Of a DNA stretch of 64,000 nucleotides, positions 51,924 through 59,971 are shown piece by piece. Origin of the DNA: an uncultured Duncaniella sp. (GTDB lineage: Bacteria > Bacteroidota > Bacteroidia > Bacteroidales > Muribaculaceae); the NCBI GenBank assembly GCA_910586665.1, contig CAJUIX010000006.1:62001-126000 (forward strand), read 5' to 3'. The position numbers and the translations under genes were made by a program. Every line of letters begins with the position of its first letter. The stretch's first letter is position 1. Below the pieces are notes generated by a model. That model was not told the DNA's origin. It worked only from the letters and a program-made list of their open reading frames with translations, and did not search any database.

Positions 51924-52684
51924 TAGTCTATAGTTTCGACGGAAGTTTCGATGGGATGTTAAGCTCCGTATTTGATTCCTTTCTGCGAAAGGAGCGTCCC
52001 GACATGCTCCTTGCTCCCGAAGGAGAGAGGCCGTTGTTCTATGATGTGCTCCATGAGGTAGTGACCGACGGAGAGAAGGCCTCCCGTGTGTGGCGCAAGG
52101 TGGAGCAGAAAGTATCGCGGACGGCGCGCTCTGCACTGACAGCCGCCTTTCTCACTGACAATGCAGACTTTCCTCTCCATGCCCTACGTTTTATCAGCCG
52201 GGCCGTGACTTCGGATGCACCTGTCGAGACTGACTTTTCTGACCCGGCTGTGCTGGCGCTCTTGAAAGAGGCGCGGAGAGTCAGGGGGGAGGCTCACAGG
52301 CTTCTACAATTCATTAGGTTTCAGAAAGCTGTCGACGGGACATATTTTTCAATGGTGGAGCCGATTTTCGACGTACTTCCTTTCGCAGTTAGTCATTTCA
52401 CTGACCGTTTTTCCGACCAGCCTTTCATTATCTATGACCGTGTGCGGGACTACGGCTACCATTACGACGGAAAGGATGTGGCAAGGATTATTCTCAGCTC
52501 CGACAGCTATCATATGTCGACCGGGCGCCTCTCGGATGAGATTGCAGCTCCCGACGAGAAGCTATACCAGCAGCTGTGGCGCGCCTATGTGAAGCACATT
52601 GCCATCACTGAGCGCTTCAATCCCCGCAAGCAGCGTCAGGACATGCCGGTGAGATACTGGAAATATCTCACTGAGATGCAGTGA
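51920..52684 (+). CDS. TIGR03915-type putative DNA metabolism protein
   Basis: 254 aa. Begins MIVYSFDGSFDGMLSSVFDSFLRKERPDM, the family start; the central HRLLQFIRFQKAVDGTYFSMVEPIFDVLPF and the C-terminal stretch from AYVKHIAITERFNPRKQRQ to PVRYWKYLTEM are also conserved. It always accompanies the radical-SAM protein upstream, here with a 4-base ATGA overlap. The pair is thought to act together on DNA damage; uracil-DNA-glycosylase-like domains are attached in some relatives but not here. Confidence 0.88.
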   Translation: MIVYSFDGSFDGMLSSVFDSFLRKERPDMLLAPEGERPLFYDVLHEVVTDGEKASRVWRKVEQKVSRTARSALTAAFLTDNADFPLHALRFISRAVTSDAPVETDFSDPAVLALLKEARRVRGEAHRLLQFIRFQKAVDGTYFSMVEPIFDVLPFAVSHFTDRFSDQPFIIYDRVRDYGYHYDGKDVARIILSSDSYHMSTGRLSDEIAAPDEKLYQQLWRAYVKHIAITERFNPRKQRQDMPVRYWKYLTEMQ

Positions 52685-52745
52685 TAGAAATATGATTTGA
52701 GAAACGTTTTTTTGAAAGAAGCGTTTATATATCAAGTAGAATAGT

Positions 52746-52753
52746 TATCTTTG
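52746..52753 (+). promoter_or_regulatory. -7 box of the MntA/HepT operon
   Basis: TATCTTTG, 20 nt before the mntA ATG; GTTT at 52723-52726 is a partial -33 at the right distance. An inverted repeat AAACG/CGTTT (52702-52706 with 52722-52726) overlaps it and could be an operator. Confidence 0.55.
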
Positions 52754-52773
52754 CAAATGTAACAATACAGTCG

Positions 52774-53085
52774 ATGAAGTTAATCGAACATAATCTGCAA
52801 CGAATTTTCGAACTTTGCCGTAAGCACAAGGTGAAAACGCTCTCAGTCTTTGGCTCTATCCTAACGGATAGATTCAATGATGATAGTGATGTGGATTTGC
52901 TCGTCAATTTTGAGCCTCATGACCCTGATAGCTTTGAGTTTGATTATGTTACGAACTATTTTGACTTGCGTGACGGCCTGGAGAGGCTTTTTAGGCGTAA
53001 GGTTGATCTGATTGAAGAGGATGGGTTGCGAAACAAATACTTTATTCAGAATGTAAATCGTACTAAACAATTAATTTATGGCTGA
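52774..53085 (+). CDS. mntA: MntA-type nucleotidyltransferase antitoxin
   Basis: 103 aa minimal nucleotidyltransferase. The signature GSX10DXD is complete: Gly27-Ser28 in SVFGSILTDRFNDDSDVDLLV with Asp39 and Asp41; a third acidic residue follows in KVDLIEEDG. In characterised HepT/MntA pairs this protein blocks the toxin by adding AMP groups to a tyrosine. It overlaps hepT by 8 bases. The segment 52700-53430 is visibly more AT-rich than its neighbours, a sign of recent acquisition. Confidence 0.92.
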   Translation: MKLIEHNLQRIFELCRKHKVKTLSVFGSILTDRFNDDSDVDLLVNFEPHDPDSFEFDYVTNYFDLRDGLERLFRRKVDLIEEDGLRNKYFIQNVNRTKQLIYG

Positions 53086-53425
53086 TGAATACATACTGAC
53101 ATGCCTGAATGATGTTATAGATGCTATAAATGATATGGAGGTCTGCTTTGCAGATTTTCCAAGACGGTATGATTTATTTGAAAAGAGTATACCATTAAGG
53201 TGTGTGGTTGAACGTAAGGTTGAAATAATGGGAGAAGCAATAAATCGTATAAAAAAGATTGCTCCCGATATTCAAATACCCAATGCAAGAGCTATAATAG
53301 ATACTCGTAATAGAATTATTCATTCTTATGATAATGTCAAGCCGGAATTTTTATGGGGCTTGGTGATACGTCATATCCCGATTCTAAAAAATGATATTGA
53401 GCGTCTTATTGCAGAGTTAGATTAA
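53078..53425 (+). CDS. hepT: HepT-type HEPN ribonuclease toxin
   Basis: 115 aa all-helical HEPN protein (DUF86). The motif RX4HXY is intact: Arg77, His82 and Tyr84 in TRNRIIHSYD. In related pairs Arg/His form the RNase site and Tyr is the residue modified by MntA, so this toxin should be both active and controllable. VVERKVEIMGEAINRIKK is the conserved first half. The gene is cotranscribed with mntA (8-base overlap) and is followed 24 nt later by a patatin gene. Confidence 0.92.
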   Translation: MADEYILTCLNDVIDAINDMEVCFADFPRRYDLFEKSIPLRCVVERKVEIMGEAINRIKKIAPDIQIPNARAIIDTRNRIIHSYDNVKPEFLWGLVIRHIPILKNDIERLIAELD

Positions 53426-53449
53426 TTGGATTTTAGTCTTGTTTATTTT

Positions 53450-54301
53450 ATGAAAACAGGTCTTGTTCTTGAAGGTGGTGCTATGCGCGGGCTTTTTACC
53501 GCTGGGGTGATTGATGTGATGCTGGAGGAAGGTATTAGATATGACGGTATTGTGGGGGTATCGGCCGGTTCGAGTTTCGGATGCAACTATAAATCGCATC
53601 AGCCGGGACGGGTGCTTCGCTACAATCTGCGCTTCGGTAAGGATCCGCGCTATATGGGGCTGCGCTCGCTCTTGAAAACAGGTAATCTTGTCGGAGCCGA
53701 GTTTGCCTACCACACACTCCCGCTCAAACTTGACATTTTTGATATAGAGACTTTCGAGAAAGACCCTACAGAGTTCCATGTGGTGTGCACTGACGTCACG
53801 ACCGGCGAGCCTGTCTATTATGTCATGGACCGCGTGGACTATGATTCGCTCGAGTGGCTGCGGGCGTCGGCCTCCATGCCGATTGTCACCAAGCCTGTCC
53901 GTGTCGATGACGGGCATCTGCTGCTCGACGGAGGGATTAGTGACTCCATTCCCTTGAAATATTTCCAATCGAAGGGTTTCGGGCGCAACGTAATTGTGCT
54001 TACCCAGCCGAAAGATTATAGAAAGACCCCGGCGAAGGCCTGGGTCTTTAAGCTTTTTATGAAAAAGTATCCTAAGATAGTCGAGGCTATGGCCCGGAGA
54101 TATGAGATGTACAATGCGCAGCTCGAATATGTCGACAGCCAGGTGCGCGAGGGCAACAGCTTTGTCATAGCGCCTGAAAAACCTCTACCTATAGGACGTG
54201 TGGAGATGAATCCCGAAAAAATGAAGGCTGTCTACAAGAGCGGGCGCGACGAGTGCCGACGGCTTATGACCGAGCTCAAGGCCTTCCTTGCCGGTAGTTA
54301 G
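53450..54301 (+). CDS. patatin-like phospholipase (RssA/YjjU type)
   Basis: 283 aa from the ATG at 53450 (MKTGLVLEGGAMRGLFTAG); the TTG at 53426 directly after hepT is unlikely. The oxyanion hole is GGAMRG (9-14), the nucleophile Ser38 in GVSAGS, and the catalytic Asp in LLDGGISDSIP (DGG). It hydrolyses acyl lipids in the cytosol; the true substrate is unknown. The C-terminal part (about 205-283, YEMYNAQLEYVDSQVREGNSFVIAPEKPL) matches the YjjU-like branch. Its stop overlaps the stop of the converging CpsB-type gene by four bases, with no terminator between. Confidence 0.92.
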   Translation: MKTGLVLEGGAMRGLFTAGVIDVMLEEGIRYDGIVGVSAGSSFGCNYKSHQPGRVLRYNLRFGKDPRYMGLRSLLKTGNLVGAEFAYHTLPLKLDIFDIETFEKDPTEFHVVCTDVTTGEPVYYVMDRVDYDSLEWLRASASMPIVTKPVRVDDGHLLLDGGISDSIPLKYFQSKGFGRNVIVLTQPKDYRKTPAKAWVFKLFMKKYPKIVEAMARRYEMYNAQLEYVDSQVREGNSFVIAPEKPLPIGRVEMNPEKMKAVYKSGRDECRRLMTELKAFLAGS

Positions 54302-55047
54302 AGGAAGGCTTTGTCATTCATGAGTTTTCCTTCGAGGGCTGCGAAGTGGCGGCGTGCATCCTTGGTCAGGAGATAGGCGTCAATGGCATCGGCGTGGCGG
54401 AAGTTGTGGAGGTCGGTGCCGATGAAGTCCACATAGCCTTTCTCAATCAGCTTTTCGGCCACTCGCTTTTCAACTTTGGAGTATGCCCCGGCGAGGGACA
54501 ACAGATTGATTTGGAAGAGCGTGCCGGCGCGGTGTATGGCGTCGTAGCGCTCCGGGTGCTCCTCGAAATAGTAGTGATAGCGTTCCGGGTGCGCGAGAAT
54601 CGGGCGATATCCCTGGATTTTCAGGTCGAATAGGAATTGGTCAAGCTGCCAGGGTTCCTGGATGAAGGAGTTTTCGACGAGTATATATTTGTTGGGAAAG
54701 GTTGTAATCTGGCCTGCCGCGAGCTGTTCGCGGAAGAAATCGTCAATGCGGTTCTCCGAAGCGCGGCTCACAGGCATGTCTATCCCGGCCTTCTTAAGTC
54801 CTGTCTCCAGCTCTTCAAGGGCCGGGTCGAGGATGTCGGGAGTGTTTTGGAATGTACCTTCAGTGACGTGGGGGGTGGCTATGATGCTCTTGATTCCCCA
54901 TGCGCCCATGCGCCTGACGAGTTCGACGGAAGTTTCTACGTCTGGGGAGCCGTCGTCGACTCCGGGGAGGACGTGGCAGTGTATATCCGTGGTGAAAGGG
55001 AGCTTTGCAGGCTCGTTTTTCTTAGAGAGAAAGCTGAATAGTGCCAT
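54298..55047 (-). CDS. CpsB/YwqE-type PHP-domain protein tyrosine phosphatase
   Basis: 249 aa. PHP metal motifs: DIHCHVLPGVDDG (His23, His25), IATPHVTEG, LAHPERYHYY and FIGTDLHNFRHAD. This is the manganese-dependent tyrosine phosphatase family that switches off bacterial tyrosine kinases of capsule and exopolysaccharide synthesis. No kinase or capsule gene is adjacent, so the partner is elsewhere. It is last in the leftward operon from delta' onward, 68 nt after the GDPD gene. Confidence 0.92.
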   Translation of the reverse strand: MALFSFLSKKNEPAKLPFTTDIHCHVLPGVDDGSPDVETSVELVRRMGAWGIKSIIATPHVTEGTFQNTPDILDPALEELETGLKKAGIDMPVSRASENRIDDFFREQLAAGQITTFPNKYILVENSFIQEPWQLDQFLFDLKIQGYRPILAHPERYHYYFEEHPERYDAIHRAGTLFQINLLSLAGAYSKVEKRVAEKLIEKGYVDFIGTDLHNFRHADAIDAYLLTKDARRHFAALEGKLMNDKAFL

Positions 55048-55115
55048 ATATGATTGTAATGTAGGACTAAAATTTTAACGATAAGTGGAGGTAAATATTG
55101 TTCAGAGCACTTGTG

Positions 55116-55880
55116 TCAGGGCAGGAGATAGTCGGTGACGATGTAGTCCACGCCATAGTCCTTATAGCGCTGATAGTCTTCGGGTGTGTTTACAGTCCAG
55201 ATATTTACCTTTGCTCCGACGTCATGGTAGCGCTTCACACACTCGGCGTCCACGAGGTCGGCGCGTATCTGCACGTCGAGCTTGCGGGCCTTTGCCCAGT
55301 CAAACATTTCCTGCCACTTCGTGTCGGCCTGATATTGGAGCTTGACGCGGGGATGATTCTTCATGAGGTAATCGATGTAGTCAGGCTCGGAGGTGAGTAT
55401 GATACAGCTGTCGGCAAGTCCCTTGCTATCGACAAGGTCTACGAGGTGGCTGAGGAAGCCACAATCCTTGGTATTCTTCGACAGGGTTTTGAGATGGAGG
55501 AGCGGTTTTACACTGTTGGCGGCACAGATGTCGAGAAACTCTTCAACAGTGCATATCGTCGAGCCTTCGTAGCGTCCGCTGTCACGCACCTGGGTGTAGC
55601 GCTCGGCACGGAGGGAGTCAAGCGTGGAGTTTGCCACTTTCATATGTCCTCCGAGACGGTCGGTCTTGCCGTCGTGGGAGGTCACGAATACGGAGTCAGC
55701 TGTCGCACGCACATGAGCCTCCATAATTTTGTAGCCTCTGCGCGCTCCCTCGTGATAGGCTTCGGCTGTGTTTTCGATAGCATAGCCGCATCCGCGACGC
55801 CCGATAAGGACAGGGTCGGCGGCTTGGAGCAGCAGCGATGAAGCGAGGGAGAGGAGTGCCAGAGTGAATATTTTTTTCAT
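55116..55880 (-). CDS. GDPD-like phosphodiesterase, divergent active site
   Basis: 254 aa. Signal peptide 1-20 (MKKIFTLALLSLASSLLLQA), so periplasmic. The fold is that of glycerophosphodiester phosphodiesterases: IGRRGCGYAIENTAEAY aligns with the family AHRG...PENT, and VFVTSHDGKTDRL with the HD block. The first catalytic His is replaced by Arg28, and the metal pair ExD reads Glu54-Ala-His56. The second His (His69) remains. It may therefore have weakened or altered activity. It sits between hemW and the CpsB-type gene in the operon (21-nt gap from hemW). Confidence 0.82.
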   Translation of the reverse strand: MKKIFTLALLSLASSLLLQAADPVLIGRRGCGYAIENTAEAYHEGARRGYKIMEAHVRATADSVFVTSHDGKTDRLGGHMKVANSTLDSLRAERYTQVRDSGRYEGSTICTVEEFLDICAANSVKPLLHLKTLSKNTKDCGFLSHLVDLVDSKGLADSCIILTSEPDYIDYLMKNHPRVKLQYQADTKWQEMFDWAKARKLDVQIRADLVDAECVKRYHDVGAKVNIWTVNTPEDYQRYKDYGVDYIVTDYLLP

Positions 55881-55901
55881 GATTATGATTGGTGAAATTT
55901 T

Positions 55902-57014
55902 TTATACTCGTATAAGCGGTAGGAGGATTGAGTTTGACATGAGCCATTTTTCTTCAGGGATTGAATAGCGGTCGCCGTCTGTGACAGTCAGAAACCCTTC
56001 AGCTATGAGGGGACGGCTCTCGGTGAGGAAGTCGTTGACGTATGTATCCCCGAACTGCCCTCTGATTTCCGACAACAGCAGTCCTTGGTGGGTTCGAAGG
56101 CGGGTGATGAGCATGTCATTGAAGCGGTTGTCATCATCTTCCTCTTCAATGACACCGAATTTCACACCGGCGGCATTGATATAGGCATTGAGATTGGAGG
56201 GATTGGATGAACGATGCGTTCCGTCCCAGGAATGGGCGCCCGGCCCAAGCCCTATATAGGGTGAGCCGTCCCAGTAGGAGGAATTGTGTATGGCTTCGCG
56301 ACCGGGAAGGGCAAAATTGGATATTTCATAATGGTTATAGCCAGCCTCGGCGGTCTTGTAGCAGAGCGTGGAATACATTTTTTCAACCGTATCGTCGTCA
56401 GCTTCATCGATTTTGCCCTGCTGTAGTCTGACATATAGGCGCGTACCCGGTTCGTATGACAGTAAATAGGCTGAGATATGCTCGGGACGCAGACTTATAA
56501 GTCGGTCAAGTGATTTTCCCCAGGAAGTAATGTCCTGGCCGGGGAGTCCGTAGATGAGGTCGCAGCTTATATTTTCGATACACCCTGCGCGAAGGGTCTC
56601 AATGGCACTGACTGCATCCTCGGCGCTGTGGCGACGGCCTATGGCTGACAGTTCTACGTCCGAAAATGACTGTATACCCATGCTGACGCGCCGGAATGGT
56701 GTCTCATTGACGATATATCTCACCCACTCAGAGCTGACATCCTCCGGGTTTGCCTCAATAGTGGCCTCCCTAATGGCATTGGTGAGCGGGAGGGCTGAGA
56801 GTAGTCGGTCGAGCAGTTGCGTAGGGAGTGAGGAGGGTGTGCCTCCGCCGAGATATAGTGTATCAATCGGCTCTGCGATGTTCAGAGAGCGTGATTTCCA
56901 TTCATTGATGACCGAGTCGACGAAACTATCCATGAGTTCGCGGCGCGGGGTTGAATAGAAGTCGCAGTAGGCGCACTTCGAGTTGCAGAAGGGGATGTGG
57001 ATGTAGAGCTTCAT
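55902..57014 (-). CDS. hemW: HemW-like radical SAM heme chaperone
   Basis: 370 aa from the ATG at 57014 (MKLYIHIPFCNSKCAYCDFYS); the in-frame ATG at 57029 lies inside addB and is less likely. Cluster Cys are 10, 14 and 17 (CX3CX2C), with Tyr before the last as in HemW. GGGTPSSL, VSMGIQSFSD and DLIYGLPGQ follow, and ISNFALPGREAIHNSSYWDGSPYIGLGPGAHS is the HemW hallmark. HemW proteins were once called oxygen-independent coproporphyrinogen oxidases, but act in heme insertion. Its start overlaps the addB stop (ATGA). Confidence 0.93.
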   Translation of the reverse strand: MKLYIHIPFCNSKCAYCDFYSTPRRELMDSFVDSVINEWKSRSLNIAEPIDTLYLGGGTPSSLPTQLLDRLLSALPLTNAIREATIEANPEDVSSEWVRYIVNETPFRRVSMGIQSFSDVELSAIGRRHSAEDAVSAIETLRAGCIENISCDLIYGLPGQDITSWGKSLDRLISLRPEHISAYLLSYEPGTRLYVRLQQGKIDEADDDTVEKMYSTLCYKTAEAGYNHYEISNFALPGREAIHNSSYWDGSPYIGLGPGAHSWDGTHRSSNPSNLNAYINAAGVKFGVIEEEDDDNRFNDMLITRLRTHQGLLLSEIRGQFGDTYVNDFLTESRPLIAEGFLTVTDGDRYSIPEEKWLMSNSILLPLIRV

Positions 57015-59953
57015 GATCCTTTCCTGCAAATGGGTTTGAAATTACAGAAGTGGCAGCTGTGGTCGCACTCTGCCTGGGTGAATGGCACCTCCGGGTTAAA
57101 AAGTTCGAGCACCTTGGCCCGGAAACGCTCGAGAAACTCCTCGTTGACTTCGCGGTAGTCATTGAAGACGGCCCCGTCATATTTTAGAGCCTGTAAGCCT
57201 GAGGTGGAGATAGTCTTGAACGAATAAATCTGCGGGCGCACGGCCTCGCTGTATTTGATTTTTTCAGCGTAGGCGTTGCAGTAGAACATCAGTTGCAATA
57301 TTGCCTTCGGACGGTCATCCTTGGGAGTGAAGAGCTCTTCGACTGATTTGAAATCCGTGCGGTCATTGCCGGTCTTGTAGTCGACGATGCGCAGCAGTCC
57401 GAGACCTTCGCCGTAACGTCCGCCGGGATAGATGCGGTCGATGCGGTCGATAATCTGGTAGATGTTGATTGAGAGCGTGTCGGATATCTTCATGGCCTGT
57501 CTCACCTCGTGTTCGCCGTCGATGAAGTCAAAGGGCGCATAGTCCTTTTCACGGGTGAACATAAGTTTCAGGAAATGTTTCATGACATTGGCGAGCACAA
57601 GGCTCTCACCGACAAGTGGAGTCCTGTCGCCCGCCGGGTAACGGTTGTACTTCTCGTTGATGAGCTCAGTTATGATAGTGTCCATGCGAAGTTCGTCGCG
57701 TATGAATCCGTCGAGAATCTCAGAGGTGATTTTTACCTCGTCGCGGTCGCCGCGGAGTTCTTTGTAGAGGCGCTCGGCTGCGGCATGGAGGATGCTGCCA
57801 TAGGTGCCGGAGTCCATGTAGTCCATAGCGCTCTCGTCAAGGTCGAGATGGCAGATGCGTTTGAGATAGAAGGCTAGAGGACAATTTATATAGTCGTTAA
57901 TGGCTGTTGCCGAAAGGGTCCTCGTGCCTCCGCCGACAGTGAATTCACGCAGTTTCGCCATGATTTCGGGTGTCTTAGGTATGGCTATGGCTTCCTCATC
58001 CTCGACTTGAGAGTGGAGCATGGCGAGGTCATGGCTGATTTCACATTCCGGGAAGAGGTAAACGAGCTGGGCGATGTATCGCGAGATTTCGCTTCCCTTG
58101 GCACTCATCGTGCGCCCGTCGTAAAAGAGTCTGACCTGCGACGCACGGGATATAAGGCGGTAGAAGGAGTAGGCAAATATCGACTCCTGGAGATCGGCGG
58201 TGGCCATGCCGTAGCTTCGACGGAGGGAGTCGGGGATGAAGGAGCGGGTATACTGTTTCTGAGGGAAGACACGCTCGTTCATCGAGAGGATGATGAGCTT
58301 GTCGAAGTCAAGTGCGCGGGTCTCGAGCACGCCCATGACCTGGAGTCCAGCCAGTGGCTCGCCTGTGAAGCGGACGCTGACGGATGATATGGTTCGCTGT
58401 AGAAGCTCGATGAAGGTGCGGTCGCGCATGGAGATGTCCCACCTCTTGGCGGCAGCGCGTATGTTTTCAAGCTCCACGAGGTATGTTTCCAGGAAGTAGT
58501 TCTCGATTTTTCGCTCAGGATTGCCGAAGGTGTGGGCTCGCAGGCCTGTGATGAGCTTGAAGAAGTAGTCGCTGACCTCCTCGATTCCGTTGGGGTCGTC
58601 CACAGGCTGGAAGATGAAGGCGAGCGCGGGGGCTGTATCTGCTATTTTTGATGCCTGCACCATGTAGAGGCGCTGGTTGAGCATCAGTTTCAGTAGTGAG
58701 TTGCATCCTTCGGCGTCGACCGACTGGAGTAGTGGGTGGGAGACCACCTTGCGTATGTCCTCGTAGAAGAAGCACCACTCTTCGTTGATGCGTCGGGCGC
58801 GCAGGGTCATGTTGACAATAGCTGTCATCAACGATGATATAGAGGTGCTTTTCAATGGAAAGCCCATAGTCACATTGAGCGCCGTGATTTCAGGGGGGAC
58901 GGCGTGAATCATGGGTATGAAAAGCGACTCGTCGGGGAGGACTACCGCGGCGTCGATGGCATTGGCAGGATTGGCGATAGATTTGTCGGCTATCCATTCC
59001 TTTAATTGCAGACCGGCCCCTTTGGTCTGTCCGAAGGCACTTGGAACGCCTGTGATGTGGATTTTCGGGAAGGTCACAGGTTCGGGAAACAGTTCGGCGA
59101 GGTCATAGCGCGAGGGGAAGCACTCGACATTGCGTAGCATAAAGTGTGATGCGCGGTTTCCATCGGCTCGCAGAGCCGGCGATGCACAGTCCCAGTAGAA
59201 GTCAGCACGGTCACGGGCCATGAGCTGTCCAAATATCTTGGCTTCGGCAAGGGTGAGGACGTTGAAGCCAACGAATATGTAGCGCCTGTAGGGGAGGGTG
59301 TCGGGATCGACATGGCGCAGATAGTTGACGGCATTGCGGGCAAACATGCCTCGCGAGGCCATGCCGTTGTCGAATAGCCTCTGCCTGAAGCGTTCATATA
59401 GCTCGTCGAGCACCTCCCACAGCTTCAGAAATTTGTTCTCAAGTTCTGTCGGCTGTTCCTGGTGGAGGTGCTTCCAGAATTCGTCGGGGCTCGTGTGGAC
59501 GAAGCGATCCCCCCAGTAGCGGTTGATGATCTCAATCTGCTCTTCGGTCAGATAGTTGGAACTGACCTCGCGGAAGCGTTTGAGATTGACGAAAAGTTTG
59601 TGAGGGTCGATGAGATAAAGGTCGACGTCGTTGAAATCGTTGAGCAGCATCTCTCCCCAGTAAATGAAGCGGTCAAAATCAACCACATCCTCGCTCAGTT
59701 TGCGGTATTCATCGTAGAGGATGAATAGCTGGTCGAGGCGCGGGGCTTCGGTCAGGGCCGAAAAACGGCTCGTCACCTCGGAGATAGTCCCGATTTCGGG
59801 CATGATAAAGGCCTGCCCGCGGGCTTCGAGGGTGAGATAGTGGCGGAAGAAGACACCGCTGCGCTTGTTGGGAAACACGAAACAGTAGTCCGGGAGCGAT
59901 GAGAGCTCGTTGCGGATATATGCTGCTGCTACTTGCTGCAAGAAGGGGGTCAT
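57011..59953 (-). CDS. AddB/RexB-like PD-(D/E)XK exonuclease
   Basis: 980 aa. The N-terminal half is a degenerate helicase-like region typical of AddB (CFVFPNKRSGVFFRHYL, ILSMNERVFPQK). The C-terminal nuclease domain carries TAINDYINCPLAFYLKRI (first cluster Cys), LRIVDYKTGNDR (catalytic Asp/Lys of PD-(D/E)XK) and the end CDHSCHFCNFKPIC. That last piece gives the C-X2-C-X5-C of the iron-sulfur staple. It acts with an AddA helicase-nuclease in double-strand break repair; addA is not in the window. 18 nt after the delta' gene and overlapping hemW. Confidence 0.88.
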   Translation of the reverse strand: MTPFLQQVAAAYIRNELSSLPDYCFVFPNKRSGVFFRHYLTLEARGQAFIMPEIGTISEVTSRFSALTEAPRLDQLFILYDEYRKLSEDVVDFDRFIYWGEMLLNDFNDVDLYLIDPHKLFVNLKRFREVSSNYLTEEQIEIINRYWGDRFVHTSPDEFWKHLHQEQPTELENKFLKLWEVLDELYERFRQRLFDNGMASRGMFARNAVNYLRHVDPDTLPYRRYIFVGFNVLTLAEAKIFGQLMARDRADFYWDCASPALRADGNRASHFMLRNVECFPSRYDLAELFPEPVTFPKIHITGVPSAFGQTKGAGLQLKEWIADKSIANPANAIDAAVVLPDESLFIPMIHAVPPEITALNVTMGFPLKSTSISSLMTAIVNMTLRARRINEEWCFFYEDIRKVVSHPLLQSVDAEGCNSLLKLMLNQRLYMVQASKIADTAPALAFIFQPVDDPNGIEEVSDYFFKLITGLRAHTFGNPERKIENYFLETYLVELENIRAAAKRWDISMRDRTFIELLQRTISSVSVRFTGEPLAGLQVMGVLETRALDFDKLIILSMNERVFPQKQYTRSFIPDSLRRSYGMATADLQESIFAYSFYRLISRASQVRLFYDGRTMSAKGSEISRYIAQLVYLFPECEISHDLAMLHSQVEDEEAIAIPKTPEIMAKLREFTVGGGTRTLSATAINDYINCPLAFYLKRICHLDLDESAMDYMDSGTYGSILHAAAERLYKELRGDRDEVKITSEILDGFIRDELRMDTIITELINEKYNRYPAGDRTPLVGESLVLANVMKHFLKLMFTREKDYAPFDFIDGEHEVRQAMKISDTLSINIYQIIDRIDRIYPGGRYGEGLGLLRIVDYKTGNDRTDFKSVEELFTPKDDRPKAILQLMFYCNAYAEKIKYSEAVRPQIYSFKTISTSGLQALKYDGAVFNDYREVNEEFLERFRAKVLELFNPEVPFTQAECDHSCHFCNFKPICRKGS

Positions 59954-59971
59954 GGGCGCGTCCTTGTGTTT

